From the NCBI GenBank assembly GCA_002320605.1, contig DCKG01000016.1, positions 1 through 64,000 on the forward strand: a stretch of 64,000 bases of DNA, read 5' to 3'. This DNA is from Bacteroidales bacterium UBA1680. Lineage in GTDB: Bacteria; Bacteroidota; Bacteroidia; Bacteroidales; UBA932. The translations under genes were made by a program, and so were the position numbers. The notes under the pieces are model-generated. The model had not been told where the DNA came from and searched no databases. It saw only the letters and a list, made by a program, of their open reading frames with translations. Shown piece after piece: positions 45,277 to 53,807 of this stretch; position 1 is the first letter of the stretch; each line of letters starts with the position of its first letter.

Positions 45277-46197
45277 TCATCTATTACCTAACCACCCCGT
45301 CATCCTGTGCTTGACAGCCTCCATAACCACAAGATTCTCGAAGATATTTCCTCTCATCTTGTCCCTTGCCAATTGCTTCGGGTTTTCGATGTCAAGCAGG
45401 TAACAGGCAAGGCCAGAATCGCAGAAATAAAGTTTTGGGCTTTTTATCAGTCTCTTGGAGATGTTCTCATAGTATGGAGGTAGCAGATATACCACGTATG
45501 AAGCAGTGAGTACGGACATCCACGACGTTATGGTCTTACTATCCACTCCCACCTCATTAGCAAGTTCCGAGGCGTTGAATACGGAACCGACTCTTGCAGC
45601 ACACAACTTCATGAACTTCAGGAATTGCATTATATCCTTGATTCTGAGCAGGTCTCTGACATCCTTCTCAAGGTAAGTCTTGACATACGATGGATAGAAC
45701 AACCTCGCTATGTTCTTCTTCGCACAGATGGCAGGAAATTGACCGTCGTAGAGGAATGTATCAAGGGGCTTCTCAGATGACTGCTCACGGATTTCATTTA
45801 TGGCCATCGGCATCAACTCGAACACTCCGGCCCTTCCCACAAGAGATTCGGACAGACTGCTCATAAGTTCAAAGTTGGAGCTGCCGGAAAGCAGAAACCT
45901 GCGGTCAGGATTGCCGTCAACGATACCCTAAATGTATTCGAACAGTTCCGGTGCCTTCTGCACTTCATCAACGAACATCATCTCACTGGTTTGATTGAGA
46001 AATGCGACAGGGTCATTGAGCGCAAACTCCCTTACATTTACATCCTTGAGCGAATACTTTACTGCCTGTGGGAACATCTCCTTCAAGATTGTACTCTTGC
46101 CGGATTGTCTGGGGCCGGTAATGCAGATTACAGAGAAGTATTGCGATGCCTCTTTCAGCAACGCCTGCATGTCTCGCGGTATGTAATTTCCACCCAT
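45277..46197 (-). pseudogene. AAA ATPase (DUF4143 type), broken by an amber stop and truncated
   Basis: The P-loop (CITGPRQSGKSTILKEMF) and Walker B (MMFVDEVQKAPELFEYI) lie in the first frame (45928-46197). A TAG at 45928-45930 stops it, and the same frame continues with GIVDGNPDRRFLLSGSSNFE, then LVGRAGVFELMPM and the winged-helix and DUF4143 text. The stop probably replaced a Gln codon. The 3-prime end stops at EAVKHRMTGWLGNR inside the CCCGTCATCC repeat, so the C-terminal nuclease-like domain is lost. The promoter carries the palindrome GGAGTAGTACTCC. Confidence 0.85.
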
Positions 46198-46212
46198 ATT
46201 TTATGTATTTTA

Positions 46213-46232
46213 GGAGTAGTACTCCAAATTTA
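46213..46232 (-). promoter_or_regulatory. Promoter with palindromic operator of the DUF4143 ATPase relic
   Basis: On the minus strand the -7 box TAAATTTG (46225-46232) runs straight into the 13-base palindrome GGAGTACTACTCC (46213-46225). The palindrome therefore covers the likely transcription start, about 16 bases before the start codon at 46197. Confidence 0.65.
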
Positions 46233-46308
46233 CATGAAATTTTCGATTAAATAAATGTACATGCGTTGTTTTTCCTGCGGACTCAATATTTTTTGAATTC
46301 CGTTGCCG

Positions 46309-46350
46309 TCAGTCCTTGCAGAGGCTTTTCATCCAGGCAAGGAAGGATGT
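46309..46350 (-). pseudogene. Tail relic of an esterase like the one at 40398
   Basis: The minus strand reads FLAWMKSLCKD and then stops, closely matching FLAWVKNLCKN at the end of the 40398 esterase. Nucleotide similarity covers about 40 bases. A stop lies just upstream in frame, so only this tail remains. It follows the MMPL gene by less than 10 bases. Confidence 0.5.
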
Positions 46351-46353
46351 GAA

Positions 46354-49300
46354 TCATCGAGGCTGGGCGGGCTCGTAGTGCAGGTTCTTTGGGAGGGAGG
46401 AGCAGTGCGAGGCTACTGCCAGGTTCTCTTCGCTAGGGTCGGAGGCGTAGACTTCGGTCTCCGGATGCATCAGGGCGTACAGCAGGGAATATACACCTAT
46501 GCCGCAATTAGGAATTTCAAACTTTTTAGGCGAATCGTCGTTATGCAGATAGTCCACGTTGCCGAGGTCGCTTAGGGCTTGGCGGGCGCGGGCCTCTATG
46601 TCAGCACCTTTGTAGAGATATTTGCTCAGGACATAGCCGGCAAAATATTCAGGAGTCTCCAGACGACGGCGCAAGGCATCATATTCATTTATCATGGCAT
46701 GCCTGAAAGTCTTTGCGGCCTTATGATAATCGGTCGCTGGCGGCATCCTGCGGCCTATCTGCAGATGAATAGCCCCTTTGCGCAGCATGAAATCGCTCTT
46801 TGGCAGCACGTGATTTGCCCCATGCAGGCAGACAGGGACTATATCCAGCCCGAGCGCCTGGGAAACATAGAATGCCCCCTTGTGGAATCGCCCGATGCTG
46901 TCATCCATTGTCCGGGTGCCCTCCGGAAATACTATTATCGAATATCCCCTGGCGACTAGGTTCCTGATTTTGTCCATATTCTTTTCCAGCCCCTCGGCGA
47001 TCGGATGGCATTCCGCCTTGTGCAGCAGGTAGCCGTAGAGCGGATTGTTCCAAACCCAGTCATTGGTTGCGAAAATCAGCTTGGGATGCATCAGTAGCAG
47101 GCAGATGGCGTCGAAATGGGACTGGTGGTTGGCAATGATGACAGCAGGCTTGTCAAAGGTGGTTCTGAAAGGGTTTTCCATCGTGAATCTGACTCCTGGA
47201 ATGCGCATGACTATGAATCTGGACAGCCTGCTGATGAAACGGTGATAGCTCTCGGCAGCATCCTCACCCTTGCGGAAAAGGAAATGGAAGAACGTGTAGG
47301 GGTAGACGAACATAAACATTATCAGAGCGAACGCAGAGATGGAATAAAGCGACCTTGCCAGCCTGCCGAGAGTGACAGGGACGTCCCTCTTGATGCCTTT
47401 CCTGAGCGTCAGCCAGTTGAATATGACCGGAGGCAGGTAATATGCCATGGCGACCACCACGAACATGCCTATCACCGTTACGATTCCCAGCGAGCGCATC
47501 GCAGGGTGCTTTGCCAGCACCAGCGCGCCAATGCCTATGAACATGATGAGCGCCGAATTGAATATGCTGTTTTTATATGTCGAGAGCCTTTTTTTGCCGT
47601 AGGCATATTCATAAATCATGGCCTCAGTCATGAATATGGTGTAGTCGTCGCCCTGCCCGAAAATGAAGGTGGCTAGGATGATGTTCACTATGTTGAAGCG
47701 AATATCGAATATCCCCATTATGCCGAGAATCCAGAACCAGCTGACAGCCAATGGAATGAATGCGAGGAGGCTGAGCTCTAGGCGGCGGAAGCTGAGGCAG
47801 AGGAATATGAATACAACCAAGCTACAAACTATTCCTATGAAGTCGAAGTTTTCCGAAAGCACCGAGGCTAGCCTGCTGCTTATGTCGCTGGAATCGAAAA
47901 CCAAGGTGCCGTTCCCGTCGGCAGCGTCTTTGATGTCCTGCCGGAATTCTGGGTTCTGGTAATATATCTTATTGACGATGCGGTACCCGTTGCTTCCAGA
48001 CAGGATGTAAGTCCCATCGAAGACAGCCGCCAGAGGCGAGTCCATAGTGATGGCGTGAGGCACGGGAGCTGAACTCAGAAGGCTCATGAACGGGGCGAAA
48101 GCATTCTCGGAGAAGCCAGCCATGGCACTTTCCGCCCGAAACTCTTCGCTCAGTCGTTCCGCCTTCCCATTGCCCCAGAAAGCGTTCCACCGCTCAATCC
48201 TTCTACGCTGCTCCTTAAGGGACGGCAGCATATTCCCAGCCCCTTTCACCATGACGGAATCGCCGAATTCCGCAATACGCTGTCGCAGCTCGTCGTTCCG
48301 CTCCAAGGCTTCTTCCAAGGTTGCGCCTTCCGCCATGGCGTACATCTCTTTGCTCTGGTTCTGCGGCTCCAGAAGCGCCAAAGCCTCTTTTTGCTCCTTG
48401 GTCATGAAGTTGATGCTATGCATGTCAGAGTCGAACTTGGTGCGGGTGCTGAATATTCCCAGCACTACTGTGGCAGCTATGACCGCAACGAACAACCAGC
48501 CGCTGGATGGCACCTTGTCCGGGAATATTCTGCCGAGCTCCACTGTTCTCGCGCCTGGATTACGCCTTCGGACGAAGACCGGCAGGAATATGAGCACGAA
48601 AACGATGGTTCCTGCCAGCATCAGGGAAGCGAACAAACCCATGTCCTGCATGGCTGTCGCATTCAGGAAGATAAGGCAGAGGAAGGCGGCTATGGTCGTT
48701 ATGTTCCCGATTAGCAGAGGCTCTATCATTTCTTTGAGATTCTGGCGCGGGGATATTCCGGTTTTAAGCCCGTCCATGAAATGCAGCGGATAATTCACTG
48801 CAATCCCGATAATCACAGAGGCCACGCCAAGCACGATGATGGACATGCTGTGGCGGATCAGAGACATTGCTCCCAGTGCGATGAGCCAGCCGAAGAGGGT
48901 TGAGGCTATTATCCAGAAAATGTCAGAAAAGCGTCTGTAAGTTAGAACCAGCAGCAAGCCTATCAATATCATTGCCAGCGAGATGGCGAGTATGCTGTCT
49001 TTCTTGATCTGCGTGGCGTTGCCTGCAGCTATCAGCGGAGCCCCAACTGCGCTGATCTCTATGTCAGGATGTCCTGCCTCGGTGCTGTCTATGGCTTCTT
49101 GCACCATTGCGGCCACCTTGGCATTTATTGCGGACTCGCTAGTGCCGAATGGAGATGTCAGGAAGGCAATGCCCTTGCCGTCTTTCAGGAATATGTAATC
49201 GTCGGCTACCGTGTAATCATCGTTGGCAGATGTCGTCCTAAGCCGCTGGAGGATAGGCGAGAACAAGTGCAATGGGTCTTGGCTTATGTTTTCTGCGACC

Positions 49301-49848
49301 ATGTCTCCAGTCGGAAACATCAGTGCTTGCTTGTCTGCCTGCAACTGATTTTCCACGAAGCCTGGAGTGCTGAGCAGAGAATCTATGCGTCTGTAATCGT
49401 CCTCTGTCAGGAAAAACGGATAGTTTTCCATAACAGACTCCATCATCGCTAAGCTCTTTTCCCCATCAACCCTTATCTGCCTTCCAGCAATCATATTCGT
49501 AGAATCGATCTTGGCGAAAATCTTCCCGAACTCATCCATGGACTCCTGGATGACATATTCATAATCCTCGTCACCGTCGCCGTTCACGTCGGCAGCCTCG
49601 GAGCCCTCATTATCATTTGCGGTGTGAGAAAAGATAAGCACTATGTTGTTCTTTTTGCCAAGATCCTCATACGCCTCCGAATATTTCTTGCTATCTTCCT
49701 CTCCGGGCAGGAATTTGGCAATGTCCTCCTCATAGTCCAGCCTCGTGGCAAGTAAACCACATCCGACTGCGATGACGATAGCGATAATCGCTGCCAGCCA
49801 CCTTCTCCCGGCCAGGAAATCGAAAACTTTCAGGAAGAATTTTGTCAT
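46354..49848 (-). CDS. RND/MMPL-type transporter fused to a PlsC acyltransferase and a methyltransferase-like tail
   Basis: The 1164-residue protein has two RND halves, each with a membrane helix, a periplasmic loop and a five-helix bundle (for example VLGVASVIIGIAVNYPLHFM and NIILATFIFGQGDDYTIFMT). An acyltransferase domain follows (about 860-1070) with ANHQSHFDAICLLL, FPEGTRTMDD and VPVCLHGANHV. The final 80 residues have a SAM-methyltransferase-like loop (FEIPNCGIGVYSLLYALM; VYASDPSEENL) but are too short for a full domain. Such fusions occur in Bacteroidota aryl polyene or flexirubin-type lipid loci; no such cluster is seen here. It probably exports an acylated lipid. Confidence 0.85.
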   Translation of the reverse strand: MTKFFLKVFDFLAGRRWLAAIIAIVIAVGCGLLATRLDYEEDIAKFLPGEEDSKKYSEAYEDLGKKNNIVLIFSHTANDNEGSEAADVNGDGDEDYEYVIQESMDEFGKIFAKIDSTNMIAGRQIRVDGEKSLAMMESVMENYPFFLTEDDYRRIDSLLSTPGFVENQLQADKQALMFPTGDMVAENISQDPLHLFSPILQRLRTTSANDDYTVADDYIFLKDGKGIAFLTSPFGTSESAINAKVAAMVQEAIDSTEAGHPDIEISAVGAPLIAAGNATQIKKDSILAISLAMILIGLLLVLTYRRFSDIFWIIASTLFGWLIALGAMSLIRHSMSIIVLGVASVIIGIAVNYPLHFMDGLKTGISPRQNLKEMIEPLLIGNITTIAAFLCLIFLNATAMQDMGLFASLMLAGTIVFVLIFLPVFVRRRNPGARTVELGRIFPDKVPSSGWLFVAVIAATVVLGIFSTRTKFDSDMHSINFMTKEQKEALALLEPQNQSKEMYAMAEGATLEEALERNDELRQRIAEFGDSVMVKGAGNMLPSLKEQRRRIERWNAFWGNGKAERLSEEFRAESAMAGFSENAFAPFMSLLSSAPVPHAITMDSPLAAVFDGTYILSGSNGYRIVNKIYYQNPEFRQDIKDAADGNGTLVFDSSDISSRLASVLSENFDFIGIVCSLVVFIFLCLSFRRLELSLLAFIPLAVSWFWILGIMGIFDIRFNIVNIILATFIFGQGDDYTIFMTEAMIYEYAYGKKRLSTYKNSIFNSALIMFIGIGALVLAKHPAMRSLGIVTVIGMFVVVAMAYYLPPVIFNWLTLRKGIKRDVPVTLGRLARSLYSISAFALIMFMFVYPYTFFHFLFRKGEDAAESYHRFISRLSRFIVMRIPGVRFTMENPFRTTFDKPAVIIANHQSHFDAICLLLMHPKLIFATNDWVWNNPLYGYLLHKAECHPIAEGLEKNMDKIRNLVARGYSIIVFPEGTRTMDDSIGRFHKGAFYVSQALGLDIVPVCLHGANHVLPKSDFMLRKGAIHLQIGRRMPPATDYHKAAKTFRHAMINEYDALRRRLETPEYFAGYVLSKYLYKGADIEARARQALSDLGNVDYLHNDDSPKKFEIPNCGIGVYSLLYALMHPETEVYASDPSEENLAVASHCSSLPKNLHYEPAQPR

Positions 49849-49947
49849 AGTCTCGCAAGTTAGGGATTTTCAGCCGAAAATCAGCTAATCCATCTGGATT
49901 TCCATGCTTTCCCCACCGCTAGAGGCTAGGTGCCGTCGCACAGCAGT

Positions 49948-51159
49948 CTAGTTAAATTCATGGAAGGGGAGAACGATGATGGATTTTCCATGGGCGAGGA
50001 TGTGGTCCTCCTGGTTGAAAGTTACGATAAGTCCTTCGTTCAAGTCGAGAGCGTCCATGGCTTGGCTAAGGCCAGCGATTTCACGTGCCCTGTTCTCGGA
50101 ATTCAGCTCATAGCAAACCTGGATCGCCCTTTCTGGCTTTCCCTTGAATGTAGTGATGAAATCACATTCTGCGGCCGGATCTCTGTAGTAATAGATTTTT
50201 CGGCCACTTTGCCTCAAGGTTATGAATACTGCATTCTCCAGTTTGTGTCCGTCATTCTTTGAGAATCCATTGCTGACGTTGGCGAGTATCCCATTGTCGA
50301 TGCAATAGACCTTCTTCGGGTTTGCCAGCTGGACTTTCGCCGACCATGAAAATTTGGGGACATATTCCATGAGATAGGACTGCTGAAAATATGAAAGATA
50401 TTCGCTGACGGTCGTTGTCGACTTGAGTTCAAGTTGCTGCTTCAGTTTATTGGCAGAAAACAGGCTCCCGACATTGGACAGAAGCAGTGAGAGCGCAGTC
50501 TGCAGAGTGCGTTCGTCCCTGATTCCGTATCTTACGGCTATGTCTCGATAGAGGATGTCGTTGACCAGTTCCTCAAGAATCCGGCTTTCACCTGTTTCGA
50601 GGAATTTTGGCATTCCGCCTTCATCAAGGTAGGATTTTGTGGAGTCGTAACCTTTGTCGAGGTGCTTGAAGCCGCAATATTCAGTGTATGAGAAGGGAAA
50701 TAGTTCGCAGGTGATGTGCCGGCCGGTCAGTTTGGTTCCGAGTTCGCGGCTCAGCATCGAGGCGTTGGAGCCTGTGACGACCACGTTTTTACCTTCATCC
50801 AGTTTTCCTCTGACATAGACTTCCCATCCATCGATCACTTGGATTTCATCGAAAAAGAGGCTCAAGAACCCGCCTTCGCTGATGATTTCGTCTATGAGCC
50901 TGAAATCATCGATTGTGAAGCCGTACATTCTTGGAGTGTCGAAATTGAGGTAAAATGCTGATTCCCTTAGCTTTTCTTTCTTCATGAGCTGTCCCATCAG
51001 GGTGCTCTTGCCGCAGCGCCGCAGTCCGGAGATTACAAGTGCACAATCTTTTATGCCGTAGCTGAGTTCTCCGAGGAGCTCTCTGGGGAAGGAGTCGCTG
51101 TTCAGTATCGCTTTTTTCTGCTGCGTGGAAACGTCTTTTATGTCTTGTTTGCTGATCAT
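49948..51159 (-). CDS. AAA ATPase with DUF4143-type C-terminus
   Basis: A 403-residue member of the same ATPase class as the genes at 29409, 45277 and 55111. It has a P-loop (VISGLRRCGKSTLMGQLM), Walker B (LSLFFDEIQVIDGWEVYV), a winged-helix segment (NVGSLFSANKLKQQLELKST) and a nuclease-like core (AAECDFITTFKGKPERAIQV). The start at 51159 (MISKQDIKD) is preferred to 51213. Its promoter contains two near-identical 15-base palindromes. It resembles mobile, function-unknown ATPases of Bacteroidota. Confidence 0.87.
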   Translation of the reverse strand: MISKQDIKDVSTQQKKAILNSDSFPRELLGELSYGIKDCALVISGLRRCGKSTLMGQLMKKEKLRESAFYLNFDTPRMYGFTIDDFRLIDEIISEGGFLSLFFDEIQVIDGWEVYVRGKLDEGKNVVVTGSNASMLSRELGTKLTGRHITCELFPFSYTEYCGFKHLDKGYDSTKSYLDEGGMPKFLETGESRILEELVNDILYRDIAVRYGIRDERTLQTALSLLLSNVGSLFSANKLKQQLELKSTTTVSEYLSYFQQSYLMEYVPKFSWSAKVQLANPKKVYCIDNGILANVSNGFSKNDGHKLENAVFITLRQSGRKIYYYRDPAAECDFITTFKGKPERAIQVCYELNSENRAREIAGLSQAMDALDLNEGLIVTFNQEDHILAHGKSIIVLPFHEFN

Positions 51160-51182
51160 GGTCGGGATAAATTTGGCTGAGA

Positions 51183-51246
51183 CAAATATAAACATTCCAT
51201 TTGAAATGGACAAATCTTTCCATTACTAATGGATATTAGTATCCAT
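51183..51246 (-). promoter_or_regulatory. Promoter with two palindromic operators of the DUF4143 ATPase
   Basis: On the minus strand TTTG (51211-51214), 20 bases and TATATTTG (51183-51190) form an excellent promoter. The spacer contains the palindrome TCCATTTGAAATGGA (51196-51210). A second one, TCCATTACTAATGGA, is at 51219-51233, 23 bases away, and a half-site ATCCAT follows at 51241. Confidence 0.75.
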
Positions 51247-51301
51247 CGGTAACGGAATCTATAGCCGAAAAGGAGTGGTGGCTTCTGCAAGATGCTGATA
51301 T

Positions 51302-52636
51302 CTAGAGTTTTCCGTGTTTGCGGAACCAGATGAGAAAGCCTATGCAGATCAGGACCGAAAGCAGGGAGCCGATTGGAGCGGCGAGGCCCATTGGGAAGAG
51401 GGTGTCTGGAAAATTCACTGAAAATATGTAGGATAGGGGCACTCTTGCCAATATGATGGAAGCCACGTTGTGAATGAATGACACGATAGAATAGCCGTAT
51501 GCTACGAAATATCCGCTTAAGCAGAAATGGATGCCGGCGAACACCGTGTCTATGACATAACTCCTGAAATATTGCCCTCCTGCGTGGATGACCTCAGGGT
51601 CCGATGTGAACCATCCGACTATAGGTTCTGCAGTGAACTGTATGAGTATGGCTATGAGCATTCCATAGCTCAAGGCAATCATCACGGCATATTTTAGGGT
51701 CAGGCGGCATCTCTCGGCTTGGCCTGCCCCAATGTTCTGAGCCGTCATCGTGGACACGGTCGAAAGCATGGCAGATGGCACCAGGAACAGCATTCCGATG
51801 AGCTTCTCCACTATCCCGACGGCAGCGGAATCCACTAGGCCGCGATTGTTCGCTATCACGGTTATCGCAAGGAAAGCTATCTGGATGAATCCATCCTGGA
51901 GCGCTATCGGCGTGCTGATTTTAAGTATCTTCGAGAGCGTAGGGCGGTCTGGCCGCAGGTCATGTTTATGGAACCGTATTCCTAACCCTTTGCGCTTCAG
52001 GTAGAAGAGCGAGACGACGACGCTGAAAGTCTGAGAGAGCGTGGTACCTAGGGCAGCCCCGGCAGGTCCCATATTCATAAAGCCTATGAATAAGAAATCC
52101 AGCAATATATTAAGTGCGCATGCCACCGCCACGAAGTACATCGGGCTCTTGCTGTCTCCGATGCCTCTGAATATGGAGGCGATTACGTTGTATGCCGTTA
52201 TGAAAGGAATGCCGATGAAACATATTCTCAGGTAGTCGGCAGTGCCGTTGATTGCCTCGACGGGGGGCGACATTATGCTCACTATCGGCCTTATGATGAG
52301 CAGGAGAACCGTTGCCGTCACGACTGAAACTGCGATGAACAAAGAGACCGAGCTTCCTATGGTCTTGGATGCTCCTCTCTCGTTTTTAGCCCCGATCGCC
52401 CTTGCCAGCGTGACGGTGGAGCCCATAGCCAGCCCGACGATCATGACCGTGAGAAAATGCATGAACTGGCTGCCGATTGACACTGCGGTAGTGCTGGCCA
52501 CTCCGTCGTACAGTCCGATTACGAACAAGTCCACGAGTCCGTAGAGCAGCTGCATGAAATAGGAAAGCAGATATGGCAGTGAAAATCCAACCATATTCTT
52601 AAGCACGCTGCCTTGTGTGAGATCCTTCGCCGGCAT
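51302..52636 (-). CDS. MATE-family multidrug/Na+ efflux transporter
   Basis: A 444-residue, 12-span exporter of the MATE family. The two halves are visible (VKNMVGFSLPYLLSYF-type start as LKNMVGFSLPYLLSYFMQLL, then GDSKSPMYFVAVACALNILL). It uses a Na+ or H+ gradient to expel toxic small molecules. A full copy of its first 59 codons is repeated downstream at 54624-54801. The promoter region includes a TACCTTTG box (52679-52686). Confidence 0.92.
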   Translation of the reverse strand: MPAKDLTQGSVLKNMVGFSLPYLLSYFMQLLYGLVDLFVIGLYDGVASTTAVSIGSQFMHFLTVMIVGLAMGSTVTLARAIGAKNERGASKTIGSSVSLFIAVSVVTATVLLLIIRPIVSIMSPPVEAINGTADYLRICFIGIPFITAYNVIASIFRGIGDSKSPMYFVAVACALNILLDFLFIGFMNMGPAGAALGTTLSQTFSVVVSLFYLKRKGLGIRFHKHDLRPDRPTLSKILKISTPIALQDGFIQIAFLAITVIANNRGLVDSAAVGIVEKLIGMLFLVPSAMLSTVSTMTAQNIGAGQAERCRLTLKYAVMIALSYGMLIAILIQFTAEPIVGWFTSDPEVIHAGGQYFRSYVIDTVFAGIHFCLSGYFVAYGYSIVSFIHNVASIILARVPLSYIFSVNFPDTLFPMGLAAPIGSLLSVLICIGFLIWFRKHGKL

Positions 52637-52658
52637 ATTCGCTAAGTTCGCTGGCCGG
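52459..52658. repeat. 200-bp direct repeat, left copy (5-prime end of MATE gene)
   Basis: This segment matches 54624-54823 with only about two differences by eye. Weaker similarity continues about 45 bases further into the promoter. The two copies flank an AT-rich three-gene cassette. Confidence 0.85.
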
Positions 52659-52666
52659 AAAAGGGC

Positions 52667-52931
52667 TCAGCCAGACAGCAAAGGTAGCAAGAAGAACTAT
52701 TTCTTCATAAAATGATACGTGCTACGACGAAAATCACGTCTCGACTCTTGCAAATTTAAATAGTTCATCCTGAAATTGCACATTTAATGAGCAGACTGAT
52801 GTGCATCAGAAGGCGCTAAAATTCATGTCAGACTGCCCAAGCTTTTTAAGAAGCATCCTGTTAGCCCTAAAAATTACGCTGTATGATTGCAGCAATGACG
52901 TAGATAACTGTGGAAGAGGCTGAAGCGCACG
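52667..52931. other. Intergenic stretch between MATE gene and cassette terminator
   Basis: No gene is supported. The MATE promoter lies at its left end (TACCTTTG at 52679-52686), and the terminator of the cassette closes it on the right. Confidence 0.5.
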
Positions 52932-52966
52932 AAAAAAGCCGAGTCCACAATAATGAAGACTCGGCT
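52932..52966 (-). terminator. Rho-independent terminator of the AT-rich cassette
   Basis: On the minus strand AGCCGAGTC and GACTCGGCT form a perfect 9-base stem with a 12-base loop, followed by a run of T. It lies 60 bases past the DUF1573 stop. Confidence 0.85.
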
Positions 52967-53026
52967 AGAAACTTAAATTAGGAGACAGACGCTGCTTTCG
53001 AAGCATTTAAGTCTTAGCATCCAACA

Positions 53027-53434
53027 TTACTTATCTGGAACAACTTCAATATTTAAGCGCAAAATAGCAGTCGGCTTTTGAGATGATAGTGAGGTAAATA
53101 CGGTTACTTTCTTTTCATATTTACCCACCTTCCCTTTTGGATTAAACGTAACTTTTATCAGAGACCTTCCTCCTGGAGGAACCAACTCATTATCAAATTC
53201 AGTGGTTACACATGGGCAAGACACAAACGCCGAAGTAATAAGTATCGAGACATTTCGGCTATTATTTACCCAAGAGAAATTAACGGTGAGGGGGGCATCT
53301 TTTTCAGATAAAGATGGGAGAGTTATTGAATATGAGTCAAAGACTACTTTGCCTTCGCTATAGTCTTGGGCACGAAGACTTACGTAGTTAAGAGAAATAA
53401 TAAATAGTGAGAGTATGAATAACAACGGCCTCAT
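53027..53434 (-). CDS. Secreted DUF1573 protein
   Basis: A 135-residue protein with a signal peptide (LLFILSLFIISLNYVSLRAQ) and an Ig-like DUF1573 domain. Family text includes VSCPCVTTEFDNELVPPGGR and SLIKVTFNPKGKVGKYEKKV. DUF1573 proteins are common in Bacteroidota envelopes and their role is unclear. It is the last gene of an AT-rich cassette and ends near the terminator. The gap to the upstream gene is 22 bases. Confidence 0.8.
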   Translation of the reverse strand: MRPLLFILSLFIISLNYVSLRAQDYSEGKVVFDSYSITLPSLSEKDAPLTVNFSWVNNSRNVSILITSAFVSCPCVTTEFDNELVPPGGRSLIKVTFNPKGKVGKYEKKVTVFTSLSSQKPTAILRLNIEVVPDK

Positions 53435-53456
53435 CCACTTAAAGTTTTCTTAATAA

Positions 53457-53807
53457 TTATTTAATGCTATTCTTAACTATAGGGATAATGGCAAGCAGAA
53501 TTAAAACAACAGTGCTGGCGATGACTGCATATAATTCATTAAACCAATTAAAGCCAATGACTATATTGATTATGGATGCGACGACAAATGTAAGGAAACC
53601 AATGAGAATAGGAATCTTAATGTGGGAAACAATAACAGATTCTGGCCTTTTATATTTTATAAGAGACCCCACACAAGCGCCTATAGAGCAAAAGCCCATT
53701 ACGCATCCGCCTATTATAGCTTTATCAAGAGCCTGAATGACTCCAAAGACAATAGAGGATAAAGACAATATTAAAATAATGCTCCAAAAAATAACTATCT
53801 TTTTCAT
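53457..53807 (-). CDS. Small four-span membrane protein, possible immunity-like partner
   Basis: The 116-residue product from MKKIVIFW consists of four hydrophobic segments with short loops: IIFGVIQAL-type first span, GGCVMGFCSIGACVG, IPILIGFLTFVVASIINIVI and ELYAVIASTVVLILLAIIPI. I recognise no family. The start at 53807 overlaps the stop of the upstream lipoprotein gene by 4 bases (ATGA), so they are coupled. A 4-span protein paired with a Gly-rich lipoprotein is compatible with an immunity protein, but this is speculation. Confidence 0.6.
   Translation of the reverse strand: MKKIVIFWSIILILSLSSIVFGVIQALDKAIIGGCVMGFCSIGACVGSLIKYKRPESVIVSHIKIPILIGFLTFVVASIINIVIGFNWFNELYAVIASTVVLILLAIIPIVKNSIK

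Noticed and set aside
3777..45930. Amber (TAG) recoding as an explanation of two in-frame TAG codons
   Set aside because: TAG is used as the normal stop of several intact genes in the window, such as the PBP1A gene, prmC and pnuC. The two cases are better read as nonsense mutations.
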